NCBI RefSeq assembly: GCF_900109645.1
Contig: NZ_FOBG01000001.1
Span: 1,488,001-1,552,000, forward strand
Reading direction: 5' to 3'
Length of the DNA: 64,000 nucleotides
Origin: Duganella sp. CF402
GTDB lineage: Bacteria > Pseudomonadota > Gammaproteobacteria > Burkholderiales > Burkholderiaceae_D
The translations under genes were made by a program, and so were the position numbers. Positions 26,649-34,613 of the stretch are shown in pieces (positions within the stretch are counted from its first letter, which is position 1; the number at the start of each line of letters is the position of its first letter). The notes beneath the pieces are model-generated. The model was not told where the DNA came from and made no database searches. It saw nothing but the letters and a program-made list of their open reading frames with translations.

Positions 26649-27000
26649 CTAGCGGGCCGCGATCTCCCGGATCGCGGCCACCAGCCGGTCGAGGTCGGCC
26701 GGGCCGGTGAACAGCGAGGGGGTGATGCGGACACAGCTGCCGCCGGCAGGCCCGCTGCGCGCCACCGGCAACACCAGGCCGGTGCGATGGCTGATATGGG
26801 TCAGCAACAGCAAGCGGGTGCGCGGATTGCTGCGCAGCGCTTGCTCAGCTGCGCACGGATGGTCTCGATGCCGTCGCGGTCGAACTCCTGCCGCATGTAG
26901 CGCGAATTCTCAAGATTGAGAAAATCGATGTTGCGCTTGACAGGGCGGCGCCAATGGCGGAGCAATGCAGGAAGGCACGGCGGCTAATCGTATTGGTCAT
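26649..27000 (-). pseudogene. Twin-arginine class V aminotransferase remnant with several internal deletions
   Basis: Three pieces in different frames resemble a PLP-dependent class V aminotransferase (isopenicillin-N-epimerase-like). The first is a start with a twin-arginine motif, MTNTISRRAFLHCSAIG, running into NIDFLNLENSRYM in another frame. The second is a central piece, TRLLLLTHISHRTGLVLPV. The third is the C-terminus CVRITPSLFTGPADLDRLVAAI before a stop at 26649. Intact members have over 400 residues; about 115 codons remain here. The PLP-lysine region is gone. It cannot be active. Confidence 0.8.
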
Positions 27001-27299
27001 GTTTTTCCCGGTAGGGTTGGACCACCACACCATTCTAGGCAGTTATACTGCGCGTGCACGCCAGTCCACTTTTCAACCCATAAGCCAGACGGTGTTTCTG
27101 CAACTCTCCCATGAAAAACGACGGTGAAACGATCCTACCCCCCGGCCTACCGCCCGTTTATGTACACTTTGATACCACGGGCGCCCTTTGAAGCTGATGA
27201 TATTTTCCTTGTTCGGACAGGCGGTCTGAAAGCCAGGCGGCTATCGTGCAACGTGATACGACGGCTGCTACGTCAATCGATTATCGTCTATGCCAGTAG
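27001..27299. other. Intergenic strip, no supported gene
   Basis: I see no convincing gene. One short open frame starting at 27111 (26 codons, MKNDGETILPPGLPP) has no clear ribosome-binding site or similarity that I recognise. Base composition is lower in GC than the coding DNA around it. Confidence 0.5.
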
Positions 27300-27542
27300 C
27301 TAGACTTCAAGAGAGAACAAGTATCGAATCCACACTTGAGCGCAAGCTTTGGTCAGATCCTGCTTGTCCCTGGCAGCAGAGACTACCTCAGGCCACATAC
27401 CGCCCCAGCCAGACATTTCCATGTGATTCCTCATGTCAGAAATGCTGATCACGCGATCGCAACTGTACATCAGCAGGAAGGAACGCACTGCCAAATTCTG
27501 GCCGTCCGCATCAAGCATCTCTTGATATTGGATATTATTCAT
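27300..27542 (-). CDS. Small hypothetical protein
   Basis: An 80-residue reading frame starting MNNIQYQEMLDADGQNLA at 27542, with no strong Shine-Dalgarno. The protein would be soluble and contains a dense group of Met, Trp and Gly (MRNHMEMSGWGGMWPEVV). It has no domain I recognise. The frame continues further upstream without a stop to 27701, but that extension is Cys/Pro-rich and not convincing. It lies alone in a gene-poor strip, so its reality is uncertain. Confidence 0.4.
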   Translation of the reverse strand: MNNIQYQEMLDADGQNLAVRSFLLMYSCDRVISISDMRNHMEMSGWGGMWPEVVSAARDKQDLTKACAQVWIRYLFSLEV

Positions 27543-27884
27543 CCGATTATTCCGATCTAAAAAGGGCAATCGCGTATCCGGGGGTGGGCAAGAGTGCGCG
27601 GGCGAACAAGTGATGCCGCCCCAGGACAAGCCGGCGTCGGAGGTAGCACGGTAGAACGGAATTACGGATCGAACCCGCGAGTGAAAGGGAAAGCCATGCA
27701 TGCGCCTTTGATCTTACAGCGTTTTCACCAGAACAGTGCAGCTTTATGCATGCCACGCGCCAGCGCCAACCTTGCCGTCGCGGCTGAGGCTTGTTGCTTG
27801 TCACGACAGCGATAGATCGCAGTGGACAGCGGCCGTCAACCTGCTAAGGTGATCTGCTCTACTCCTTTCGATGGGCACACTGTC
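27543..27884. other. Intergenic region of about 340 bases
   Basis: No gene is supported here. Overlapping open frames on both strands (27594-27815 plus, 27547-27804 minus) have poor composition and no ribosome-binding site. A short stretch at 27666-27680 resembles the complement of a tRNA T-arm but has no matching tRNA around it. The promoter of the plus-strand gene at 27885 probably lies at the right end. Confidence 0.5.
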
Positions 27885-28442
27885 ATGCAGAACCGCGAAA
27901 ATATCCGACTGGCAGTCAAGGTCCGCACCGGCATCCTGATTGATGCGGTCAACGGCGCCAGTGCGGCCTGGGCCTACATGATGCACTATCAGGTACCGCG
28001 CCACGTGATACTGCGTGTACTGGCGGCCCCCGCCAGAAGGCGCACCAGCGATGCCCGCCATCCCTTGAGTGAACAGGAAACCCGGCGGCTGGGCAATCTG
28101 GCGCAATTGCAGCGCCGCTACCTGAGCGGGCCCGATCAGCCGGCCGATACCGATAACGGCGGCAAGCACCACGGCGTCGACCTCAGCACCGCCAATTTTT
28201 TCCCGCTGCCGACGCTCAGGACCAAGAACACAGTACGGTTGCTACAGCCCGGCATGCGTTTGAAAATCGATGCGGTCAACATCGAGAATCCGTATGACTG
28301 TATTGAGGTCGACACCTGGCTGGTGGTCAAGGCGGACGGCCTGCATTTCCGCTATCAGGACGGTCCCGGCGGCCGCCAGGTCGACCTTGGCAACGCCGAC
28401 GCGGTCCGGGCCGCGATCGACGCCGCCCCTGCGGCGGACTAA
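27885..28442 (+). CDS. Hypothetical protein next to the exopolysaccharide locus
   Basis: About 185 residues from the ATG at 27885 (MQNRENIRLAVKVRTG); the frame is open from 27822. There is no signal peptide. The first third is helical and ends in basic residues (HVILRVLAAPARRRTSDARH), the middle is polar, and the C-terminal part is beta-rich (CIEVDTWLVVKADGLHFRYQ). I recognise no family. Its stop overlaps by 4 bases the stop of the small HTH-like gene on the other strand, so the two converge. It may not belong to the polysaccharide locus. Confidence 0.55.
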   Translation: MQNRENIRLAVKVRTGILIDAVNGASAAWAYMMHYQVPRHVILRVLAAPARRRTSDARHPLSEQETRRLGNLAQLQRRYLSGPDQPADTDNGGKHHGVDLSTANFFPLPTLRTKNTVRLLQPGMRLKIDAVNIENPYDCIEVDTWLVVKADGLHFRYQDGPGGRQVDLGNADAVRAAIDAAPAAD

Positions 28443-28732
28443 GGTAACAGCGGCCCCGCTGGCGCCGCAGCCATGCGTGCCGCGCCCGGCGACGACAGGC
28501 GAAACCGGCGGCGCCGGTCGCCCATCCACTGCCGCAATTCCAGCAAGCTGATACCGGTGATCTCGTGGATCCGCAGCAGCACCACGCCGCTGATCGGCAA
28601 TTGGCGCTGGCGCATCTTGCGCAGCAGCGGCGCAGCGACCTGCAGCTGGCGACACAGTTCGCGGTCGTTGCGCAAGCTGAGGTGCGCTATCGTGCTGTCA
28701 AACAGCTGGCCGGGATCGTAGATGCGGACCAT
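28439..28732 (-). CDS. Small HTH-like protein at the left end of the polysaccharide locus
   Basis: About 97 residues from MVRIYDPGQL (start 28732). A central section resembles a Cro/C1-type HTH: LRNDRELCRQLQVAAPLLRK, then QLPISGVVLLRIHEITGISL, ending in WMGDRRRRFRL. The same pattern with the same MGDRR ending occurs in the protein at 48460-48744, at the other end of the locus. The two are clearly paralogues. It follows the two-domain glycosyltransferase by 25 bases and is probably the second gene of that unit. A regulator role is inferred from the fold; the target is not known. Confidence 0.7.
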   Translation of the reverse strand: MVRIYDPGQLFDSTIAHLSLRNDRELCRQLQVAAPLLRKMRQRQLPISGVVLLRIHEITGISLLELRQWMGDRRRRFRLSSPGAARMAAAPAGPLLP

Positions 28733-28757
28733 GACGTCGCCAGCTCCACGCTCGCCG

Positions 28758-31001
28758 CTACAGGCTGGCCAGGGCCGCGCCAATGCCGCCGCTCAGGCGC
28801 CGCGCCATCTCATCGAGCGTATAGTCGGCGGCGCTGCGCCGCGCCCCGGCACGCAAGCGCGACAGCTTGTCCGGCGCCGATAAGGTGTGCACGATTTCAG
28901 CCGCAAACGCCACGCTGTCATTGACCGTCATGACCCCGTTCACGCCGTTTTCAAGGTAGGCGATCTCGGGCGAATGCAAGCCGCAGTCGGTGGTGAACAT
29001 CGGCGTGCCGCTGGCAAACGAATCGAGGATGCCCAGCCCGACCAGGCCGGGATTGAGCATGACGTCGGCCAGGCGCAAGGCGAGCGCCTTGTCCTGCTCG
29101 TGCAAGGCGCCCAGGACATGAATCCAGCGGTGGCTGTCAGCGGCTTGGTCGATCAGCCCCTGTTCGGGCCCGGCACCGACCACCAGCAGCTGGAAGCCGG
29201 GGATCTGGCGCCGCACTTCCAGCGCCGCCGCCAGCAGGAAGTCCAGGCGTTTTTCCTTGTACAGCGAGCCCAGATAGATGGCCACCGGCCCGTCGCTCAG
29301 GCCCAGCTGCTGCCGCCGCGCCGCCAGCGTCTGGCTATCGATGCCCTGGCACAAGGCCGTCATGGCGGTGGTGTCGATGGCGTTGCGGACCACGGTGGTG
29401 CGGTCCGGCGGAAAGCCGGCGGCCGCGATCAGCGACGCGCTCAGATCGGTGTAGGCGAACCACCAATCGGCGCGGCGGACGGTCCAGCGCTTGAAGCGTT
29501 CCTTCCAGCCTTGGGGACGCGCCGACTGCAGGTTGGCGCCGTGGCCCCAGAATGCCAGCCGCGCCGGGCGCCGCACGAACATCAGCCACAGGTTGTACAG
29601 GATTTTGTTCTCGTGCATGACGATCACGATGTCGGCGCCGCGCGCGTAGCGGCCATACGGCTGCCAGCATAGACGGCCGTTGAGCAGGTAATGGGTCGGG
29701 ATCGACACCACCCAGTCCAGATGCGCGTCGTTGCGCTTGAGCTTTTCGGCCGGCGTGCCCTCGCCGACCAGCAATTGCAGCTCCATGCCCTGGGCCGCCA
29801 GCAGTTCGCGCAGGCGCTCATAGATGCCGACCCGGTAGTGCAGCAGTTGGCGCTCGACGATCAGGACCCGCGGGCGCGAGCGGTAATTGCCGTCCTGCGG
29901 CGCGCTGGCCTGCTGGCGCTGCCACGCGCGGCGGCATGCCTGCTGCAGGCCCTGCGCCGCATGCGCGTAGGTATAGCCGGCCACCAGTTGCTGCGAACGC
30001 GCCGCAAAGCGCCGGTAGGCGGCATCGTCATCGAGCAGGCTGGCGGCGCGCGCGGCCCAGCGGCCGGCGTCGGGCTGGTCGACATAACCATTCTCGCCGT
30101 CCAGCACCAGTTCGCCCACCGCGCCGGCGGCCGGCGTGGTCAGGATCGGCAGCCCGGCGGCACAGGCCTCGTTGAACACCACGCCCCACGGTTCCCAGCT
30201 GGTCGGCATGACGAACAGGCGCGCGCTGCGGTACAGCGCCGGCAGCGCGTGCTGGCTGGCAAAGCCGGCGAAGGTCACGGCCACACGGTCGGCATGGCGG
30301 GCGGCCTCGGCCTTGAGCGCCGCCATCTGCGAGCCGCTGCCGACCATCAGCACGCTCACTTGCCGGCCGCTGCGCGTGGCCAGCGCCAGCGCCATCTGCA
30401 GCACGAACTGCGGCCGCTTGACCGCTTCCAGCCGGCCGCAAAACAGCAGGTCGAACTGCGGCGCCGCCGCCGCCCGCGCAAAGGCCTGGTTGTCAATCGC
30501 CAGGCAGGAGGTGAAGCGCTGCGCGTGCGGCACGCCATAGGCGTCATACAAGGCCTGGCCGCCGGCGCTGGCCGCGACAAAGGCTTGCGAGCGCGCGTAC
30601 ACCCAGCGCCGCACCCAGCGGTGCAGCAGCGTCAGCGTTTGCTCCGACGCCAGCGTGCCGTCGGTCATCGCCACGTGGGCGACGGCGCGCAGCCGGCAGT
30701 AGGCAAACGCATACAGGTGGGTCGGATTGAAGCCGTCGGTCACCACCACGTCCGGATTGTAGCGGTGCAGGCCGCTTAACACGTCGAGGTTGCTGTGGAT
30801 GTAGCGCTGGCGCCAGACCACGAAGCAGCGCTGCAGCGTGGTCTGGCCGGTGCGCAGCGGCGCATAGTCCCACTGCCGGTTCGGCTCGCGCTCGACGCAG
30901 CTGAACACGTGGACCTCGATGCCCGGCATGGCGGCCAGCGCGGAAAACACCGGGGTGCGGTAAGGCGCCAGCGTGTTGGTGACAATCGCAATTTTCAGCA
31001 T
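28758..31001 (-). CDS. Two-domain glycosyltransferase (two GT4-like modules fused)
   Basis: About 747 residues from MLKIAIVTNTLAPY at 31001, where most relatives have about 370. Two complete GT-B proteins are joined in one frame. The first module runs to about residue 365 and has the family E-x7-E motif (SWEPWGVVFNEACAAG) near 268-276 and the Gly-rich start. A short polar linker (RQQASAPQDGNYRSRPR) leads to the second module, which starts RVLIVERQLLHYRVG near 374 and carries YLGSLYKEKRLDFLLAA and NPGLVGLGILDSFASG; there Asn replaces the first Glu of the motif. Each probably adds one sugar to the lipid-linked repeat unit. Transcribed divergently from the main operon. Confidence 0.85.
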   Translation of the reverse strand: MLKIAIVTNTLAPYRTPVFSALAAMPGIEVHVFSCVEREPNRQWDYAPLRTGQTTLQRCFVVWRQRYIHSNLDVLSGLHRYNPDVVVTDGFNPTHLYAFAYCRLRAVAHVAMTDGTLASEQTLTLLHRWVRRWVYARSQAFVAASAGGQALYDAYGVPHAQRFTSCLAIDNQAFARAAAAPQFDLLFCGRLEAVKRPQFVLQMALALATRSGRQVSVLMVGSGSQMAALKAEAARHADRVAVTFAGFASQHALPALYRSARLFVMPTSWEPWGVVFNEACAAGLPILTTPAAGAVGELVLDGENGYVDQPDAGRWAARAASLLDDDAAYRRFAARSQQLVAGYTYAHAAQGLQQACRRAWQRQQASAPQDGNYRSRPRVLIVERQLLHYRVGIYERLRELLAAQGMELQLLVGEGTPAEKLKRNDAHLDWVVSIPTHYLLNGRLCWQPYGRYARGADIVIVMHENKILYNLWLMFVRRPARLAFWGHGANLQSARPQGWKERFKRWTVRRADWWFAYTDLSASLIAAAGFPPDRTTVVRNAIDTTAMTALCQGIDSQTLAARRQQLGLSDGPVAIYLGSLYKEKRLDFLLAAALEVRRQIPGFQLLVVGAGPEQGLIDQAADSHRWIHVLGALHEQDKALALRLADVMLNPGLVGLGILDSFASGTPMFTTDCGLHSPEIAYLENGVNGVMTVNDSVAFAAEIVHTLSAPDKLSRLRAGARRSAADYTLDEMARRLSGGIGAALASL

Positions 31002-31067
31002 GGGAAGGTTCCAGGAAAGAGCGGACCAGCGGCCGCGACATCGGCCATTGAATACCCATTCCGCAGC

Positions 31068-31090
31068 GCCGGTTTGCTTACTGTCATAAA
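31068..31090 (-). promoter_or_regulatory. Shared exopolysaccharide-locus motif upstream of the glycosyltransferase
   Basis: In the direction of the gene this reads TTTATGACAGTAAGCAAA followed by CCGGC. It ends about 66 bases before the start at 31001. It matches the copies at 31151, 53913 and 56382, each in the same orientation relative to its own gene, and it is nearly identical to the copy before the UDP-glucose dehydrogenase gene. Confidence 0.65.
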
Positions 31091-31150
31091 TGCCGGCGAT
31101 CGCGCTCCGGCGCAACAGCGGCTGGCTTATTTTGGCGCTGCGCATGGGTG

Positions 31151-31170
31151 TTATGACAATCAACAAAGAT
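31151..31170 (+). promoter_or_regulatory. Shared exopolysaccharide-locus motif upstream of the export operon
   Basis: Reads TTATGACAATCAACAAAGAT toward the export lipoprotein gene at 31222, about 51 bases from its start. It shares TGACAATCAACAAA exactly with the copy at 53913. No -35/-10 pair at standard spacing was seen, so it is more likely an activator site than a promoter core. Confidence 0.65.
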
Positions 31171-31221
31171 GGCGCGGCCGGGCCGCTTAACCTGAGTCCA
31201 ACCTGATGCAAGGAGCCGCCC

Positions 31222-32337
31222 ATGTCGATGTCCAACCCGCGCCACTGCCGCCTGCAACTGCCGGGCCTGCTGATGATTTGCGGCAGCCTGTTGATGGCCG
31301 GCTGCGCCAACCGCAGCGCCCTGTCCGATAGCACCGGGCGCGCCGACCTGCCGGCCAAGCCGGTCCTGATTACGGCCGCCCTGATCGCCGAGCAGCGCAG
31401 CGCGCGCAAGCAACGCGGCGGCGACGACCTGGCCGCGCTGCGCACCGCGCCCTCCGCCTACACGCTGGGGCCGGGCGACCTGCTGGCCATCAGCGTCTAC
31501 AAGAACGCGGACCTCACCATGTCGGTGCCGGCCGCCGCCGCGCCGGGCGCCGTGGCGGACGAACAGAACGCCGCCGCGCAGCAGGGCTTCCTGCTCAACG
31601 CCGCCGGCGCCATCCAGTTTCCCCTGGTGGGCGAACTGGTGCTGCAAGGGCTGACCGTGGCGCAGGCGCGGGCGCTGTTGACGGAACGGCTGGCCAAATA
31701 CCTGCAGCGGCCCAGCGTCAAGCTGCATGTGCAAGCCTTCCGCAGCCAGCGCATCTATGTCGACGGCGAAGTCAAGCAACCGGGCGTGCAGGCGATCAAC
31801 GACCTGCCGATGACGGTGACCGAAGCGATCAATCGCGCCGGCGGCATCACCGCAGCGGGCGACCAGAGCCAGCTGTGGTTGCTGCGCGACGGCCATCGCT
31901 ATCATATCGACCTGCCGCTGCTGGTGCAGCACGGCGAGGACCCGAACCACCTGCTGATGCGCAGCGGCGACGTGCTGCGCGTGACGGCGCTGGACGAGAG
32001 CAAGGTGTTTGTCAGCGGCGAGGTGGTCACGCCCAAGGCGCTGCTGATGCACAGCGGCCGCCTGTCGCTGAACGAGGCGATCGGCGAAGCCGGCGGCATC
32101 AATCCGCTGAGCGGCGATGCGCGGCGGGTGTTCGTGGTGCGGCGCCGCCAGGACACCATCGAGCTGTACCAGCTGGATGCGCGCGACACCGGCGCGCTGG
32201 CGCTGGCCGAAAGTTTTGAACTGGCGCCGCGCGACCTGGTGTTCATCGACGCCACCGGGCTGGCGCACTGGCACCGCACGCTCAGTCTGATCATCCCCGG
32301 CGCGCTGACGTCGGCCGTCAGCGCCGGGAAGCAATGA
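31222..32337 (+). CDS. Polysaccharide export lipoprotein (Wza/EpsA-like)
   Basis: A 371-residue lipoprotein with the lipobox LLMAGC near residue 28. A Poly_export domain follows, with YTLGPGDLLAISVYKNADL at about 75-93 and FPLVGELVLQGLTVAQARALL, then two SLBB-type repeats (IYVDGEVKQPGVQ, VFVSGEVVTPKALL). The C-terminus ends in a hydrophobic segment fit to form the outer-membrane helical barrel (TLSLIIPGALTSAV). This is the standard exit channel for capsule and exopolysaccharide in Wzx/Wzy systems. It is the first gene of the rightward operon and overlaps the co-polymerase gene by 4 bases. The shared motif lies upstream. Confidence 0.92.
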   Translation: MSMSNPRHCRLQLPGLLMICGSLLMAGCANRSALSDSTGRADLPAKPVLITAALIAEQRSARKQRGGDDLAALRTAPSAYTLGPGDLLAISVYKNADLTMSVPAAAAPGAVADEQNAAAQQGFLLNAAGAIQFPLVGELVLQGLTVAQARALLTERLAKYLQRPSVKLHVQAFRSQRIYVDGEVKQPGVQAINDLPMTVTEAINRAGGITAAGDQSQLWLLRDGHRYHIDLPLLVQHGEDPNHLLMRSGDVLRVTALDESKVFVSGEVVTPKALLMHSGRLSLNEAIGEAGGINPLSGDARRVFVVRRRQDTIELYQLDARDTGALALAESFELAPRDLVFIDATGLAHWHRTLSLIIPGALTSAVSAGKQ

Positions 32338-34589
32338 TGGACCGCCCGCTGTCCCAGCGCGCCCTGCCCGCCCCCGCCAGCCTGCAGGCGGCGGCGCCGC
32401 TGCCGCCCTACGAGGCCGAGATCGAGCTGACCGGCTACCTCGACATCCTCGTCGAGCAGCGCTGGCGCATGGCCTGGATCTTGTCGCTGTGTCTGTTCTG
32501 CGGCGGCGTGTACGCGCTGCTGGTGGCGCCGGTCTACGAGGCCACCATGCTGATCCACGTGGAAGAGGACCTGCCCAACAACAATACCAAAAATATGATC
32601 GGCGAGATTTCCTCCATGTTCGACGTCAAGGCGGCCGCCATCTCGGAAATGGAGCTGATCAAGTCGCGCATGGTGATTGCCAAGTCGGTCGACAGCCTCG
32701 GCCTGTACATCGACGCCCACCCGGTCTACCTGCCGCTGGTCGGCGCCGCCATCGCGCGCTACCGCCGCGGCCTGTCCGCGCCCGGCCTGTTCGGCTACGG
32801 CGGCTACGCCTGGGGCGCGGAAGCGATCGACATCACCCGCTTCTACGTGCCGGAGGCACTGCAGAACAGCCACTTCCGCGTGATCGCCGGCCCCGGCCGC
32901 GACTACCGCCTGCTGCACGCTCAGTCCGGCATCGACGTCCACGGCCAGACCGGCGTGCCGCTGACCCTGACCCTGCCGCAGGGCCAGCTGCTGCTGACCA
33001 TTGAACAGCTGGCGGCCAAACCCGGCACCGAATTTTCGCTGCGCTACGTGCCCAAACTGGCGGCCATCGAGCAGGTGCAAAAGGCGCTGCTGGTGGCCGA
33101 GATCGGCAAGCAGTCGGGCCTGATCAGCGTCACCATGAGCGGGCCGGACGCCAAGAGCACGTACGACACCCTGAGCGCCATCGGCCGCGAGTACATTCAC
33201 CAGAACGTCACCCGCAAGCTGGAGGAGGCGGAAAATTCGCTGGCCTTCCTGGAAAAGCAGCTGCCCGACATCAAGCAGCGGCTGGACCAGTCGGAAAGCG
33301 CGTTCTACCGCTTCCGCCACCAGAGCGGCACCGTGGACCTGGCCGAGGAAAGCAAGCTCAGCCTGCAGCAACTGGCGGCGGTCACCGCGCGCCAGCTGGA
33401 GTTGCGCCAGAAGCGCAACGAACTGCTGGTCAGCTTCACCGCCGCCCACCCGCTGGTCGAAGCGCTCGACCAGCAACTTGGCCAGCTGGACCGCGAGAGC
33501 GCCCGCGTCAACCAGCAGATCCGCAAGCTGCCCATCCTTGAACAGGAATTGCTGCGCCTGAACCGCGAAGTCAAGGTCAATACCGAGCTCTACAGCGCGC
33601 TGCTGAACTCGGCGCAGCAGTTGCGGCTGGTGAAGGCTGGCAAGGTCAGCAACGTGCGCCTGATCGACTTGCCGATGCTGCCCGAAGCGCCGGCCCGGCC
33701 GCACCGCGGCACCATCATGGCGGTCGCGGCGGCGGCGGGGCTGTGCCTCGGGCTGGCGGTGGTGGTGCTGCAGCGCCTGCTGGTCAAGGGCATCCAGAGC
33801 GCCCGCGCCATCGAGCAATTGCTGGGCGCGCGCGTGGTGTACGCCAACATCCCGCACAGCGCGGCGCAGGAGCGCTACCGCCAGCACGCGGCCAAGGCCG
33901 GGCGCGCGGCGCTGCCGCTGCTGGCGGCGCTGGCGCCGGGCGACCCGGCGGTGGAAAGCCTGCGCTGCTTCCGCACCACGCTGCAGGTCAGCATGCCGCG
34001 CCAGCGCAACAACGTGGTGCAGATCTGCGGCGCCACCGCGCTGCTGGGCAAGTCCTTCATCTGCGCCAATTTCGCCGCGGTGCTGGCCTCCAGCGGCAAG
34101 CGCGTGCTGCTGATCGATGCCGACCTGCGCGGCGGCCAGCTGCACTGCTATTTCGGGCAGCCGCGCGGCGCCGGCCTGAGCGAGGTGATCGGCGCCAGCC
34201 TGCCCCTGCAGCAAGCGGTGCGCGAGACCGGCATCGGCCACCTGCAACTGCTGACGACCGGCGCCCTGCCGCCCAACCCGGCGGAATTTCTGCTGCACCC
34301 CAACGTCGGCGCGCTGCTGGCGCTGGCCTCGCTCGACTGGGACTACGTGCTGCTCGACGTGCCGCCGCTGCTGGCGGTATCGGACGCGCTGGTGCTGGGC
34401 AGCCACGCCGGCGCCGTGTTCATCGTGGCGCGCGCCGGCCACACCAGCGACGACGAACTGAATGAGTCGGTCAAGCGCCTGAACCATGCCGGGGTCGCCC
34501 CGCAAGGGGTGCTGTTCAACGACCTGCGGCTGCGCCACGCCGCCTCTCCGCGCCTGCCGGCGCCGGCGCTGCCGGCGCTGGCCGGCTAG
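32334..34589 (+). CDS. Wzc-like polysaccharide co-polymerase / BY-kinase without C-terminal tyrosines
   Basis: A 751-residue PCP-2a type inner-membrane protein. The first transmembrane helix is near residues 46-67 (Wzz domain start), a long periplasmic coiled coil follows, the second helix is near 459-480, and a cytoplasmic kinase domain ends the chain. The kinase has a Walker A (CGATALLGKSFICAN, about 563-577), Walker A' (VLLIDADLRGG, about 590-600) and Walker B (YVLLDVPPLL). The C-terminus (RLRHAASPRLPAPALPALAG) has no tyrosine cluster, unlike E. coli Wzc. It controls chain length and drives export with the lipoprotein. Translationally coupled to that gene by an ATGA overlap. Confidence 0.92.
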   Translation: MMDRPLSQRALPAPASLQAAAPLPPYEAEIELTGYLDILVEQRWRMAWILSLCLFCGGVYALLVAPVYEATMLIHVEEDLPNNNTKNMIGEISSMFDVKAAAISEMELIKSRMVIAKSVDSLGLYIDAHPVYLPLVGAAIARYRRGLSAPGLFGYGGYAWGAEAIDITRFYVPEALQNSHFRVIAGPGRDYRLLHAQSGIDVHGQTGVPLTLTLPQGQLLLTIEQLAAKPGTEFSLRYVPKLAAIEQVQKALLVAEIGKQSGLISVTMSGPDAKSTYDTLSAIGREYIHQNVTRKLEEAENSLAFLEKQLPDIKQRLDQSESAFYRFRHQSGTVDLAEESKLSLQQLAAVTARQLELRQKRNELLVSFTAAHPLVEALDQQLGQLDRESARVNQQIRKLPILEQELLRLNREVKVNTELYSALLNSAQQLRLVKAGKVSNVRLIDLPMLPEAPARPHRGTIMAVAAAAGLCLGLAVVVLQRLLVKGIQSARAIEQLLGARVVYANIPHSAAQERYRQHAAKAGRAALPLLAALAPGDPAVESLRCFRTTLQVSMPRQRNNVVQICGATALLGKSFICANFAAVLASSGKRVLLIDADLRGGQLHCYFGQPRGAGLSEVIGASLPLQQAVRETGIGHLQLLTTGALPPNPAEFLLHPNVGALLALASLDWDYVLLDVPPLLAVSDALVLGSHAGAVFIVARAGHTSDDELNESVKRLNHAGVAPQGVLFNDLRLRHAASPRLPAPALPALAG

Positions 34590-34613
34590 CCCCCTGACCT
34601 GATTGGAATGCAC

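Noticed and set aside
27111-27191. A 26-codon open frame as a small gene
   Set aside because: No ribosome-binding site, and I recognise no homologue or structure.
27666-27680. T-arm-like sequence of a tRNA on the minus strand
   Set aside because: The stem does not pair fully, and no acceptor or anticodon arm is found around it.
28439-28732. Toxin-antitoxin antitoxin
   Set aside because: No small toxin gene is adjacent to either HTH-like protein; both follow glycosyltransferase genes.
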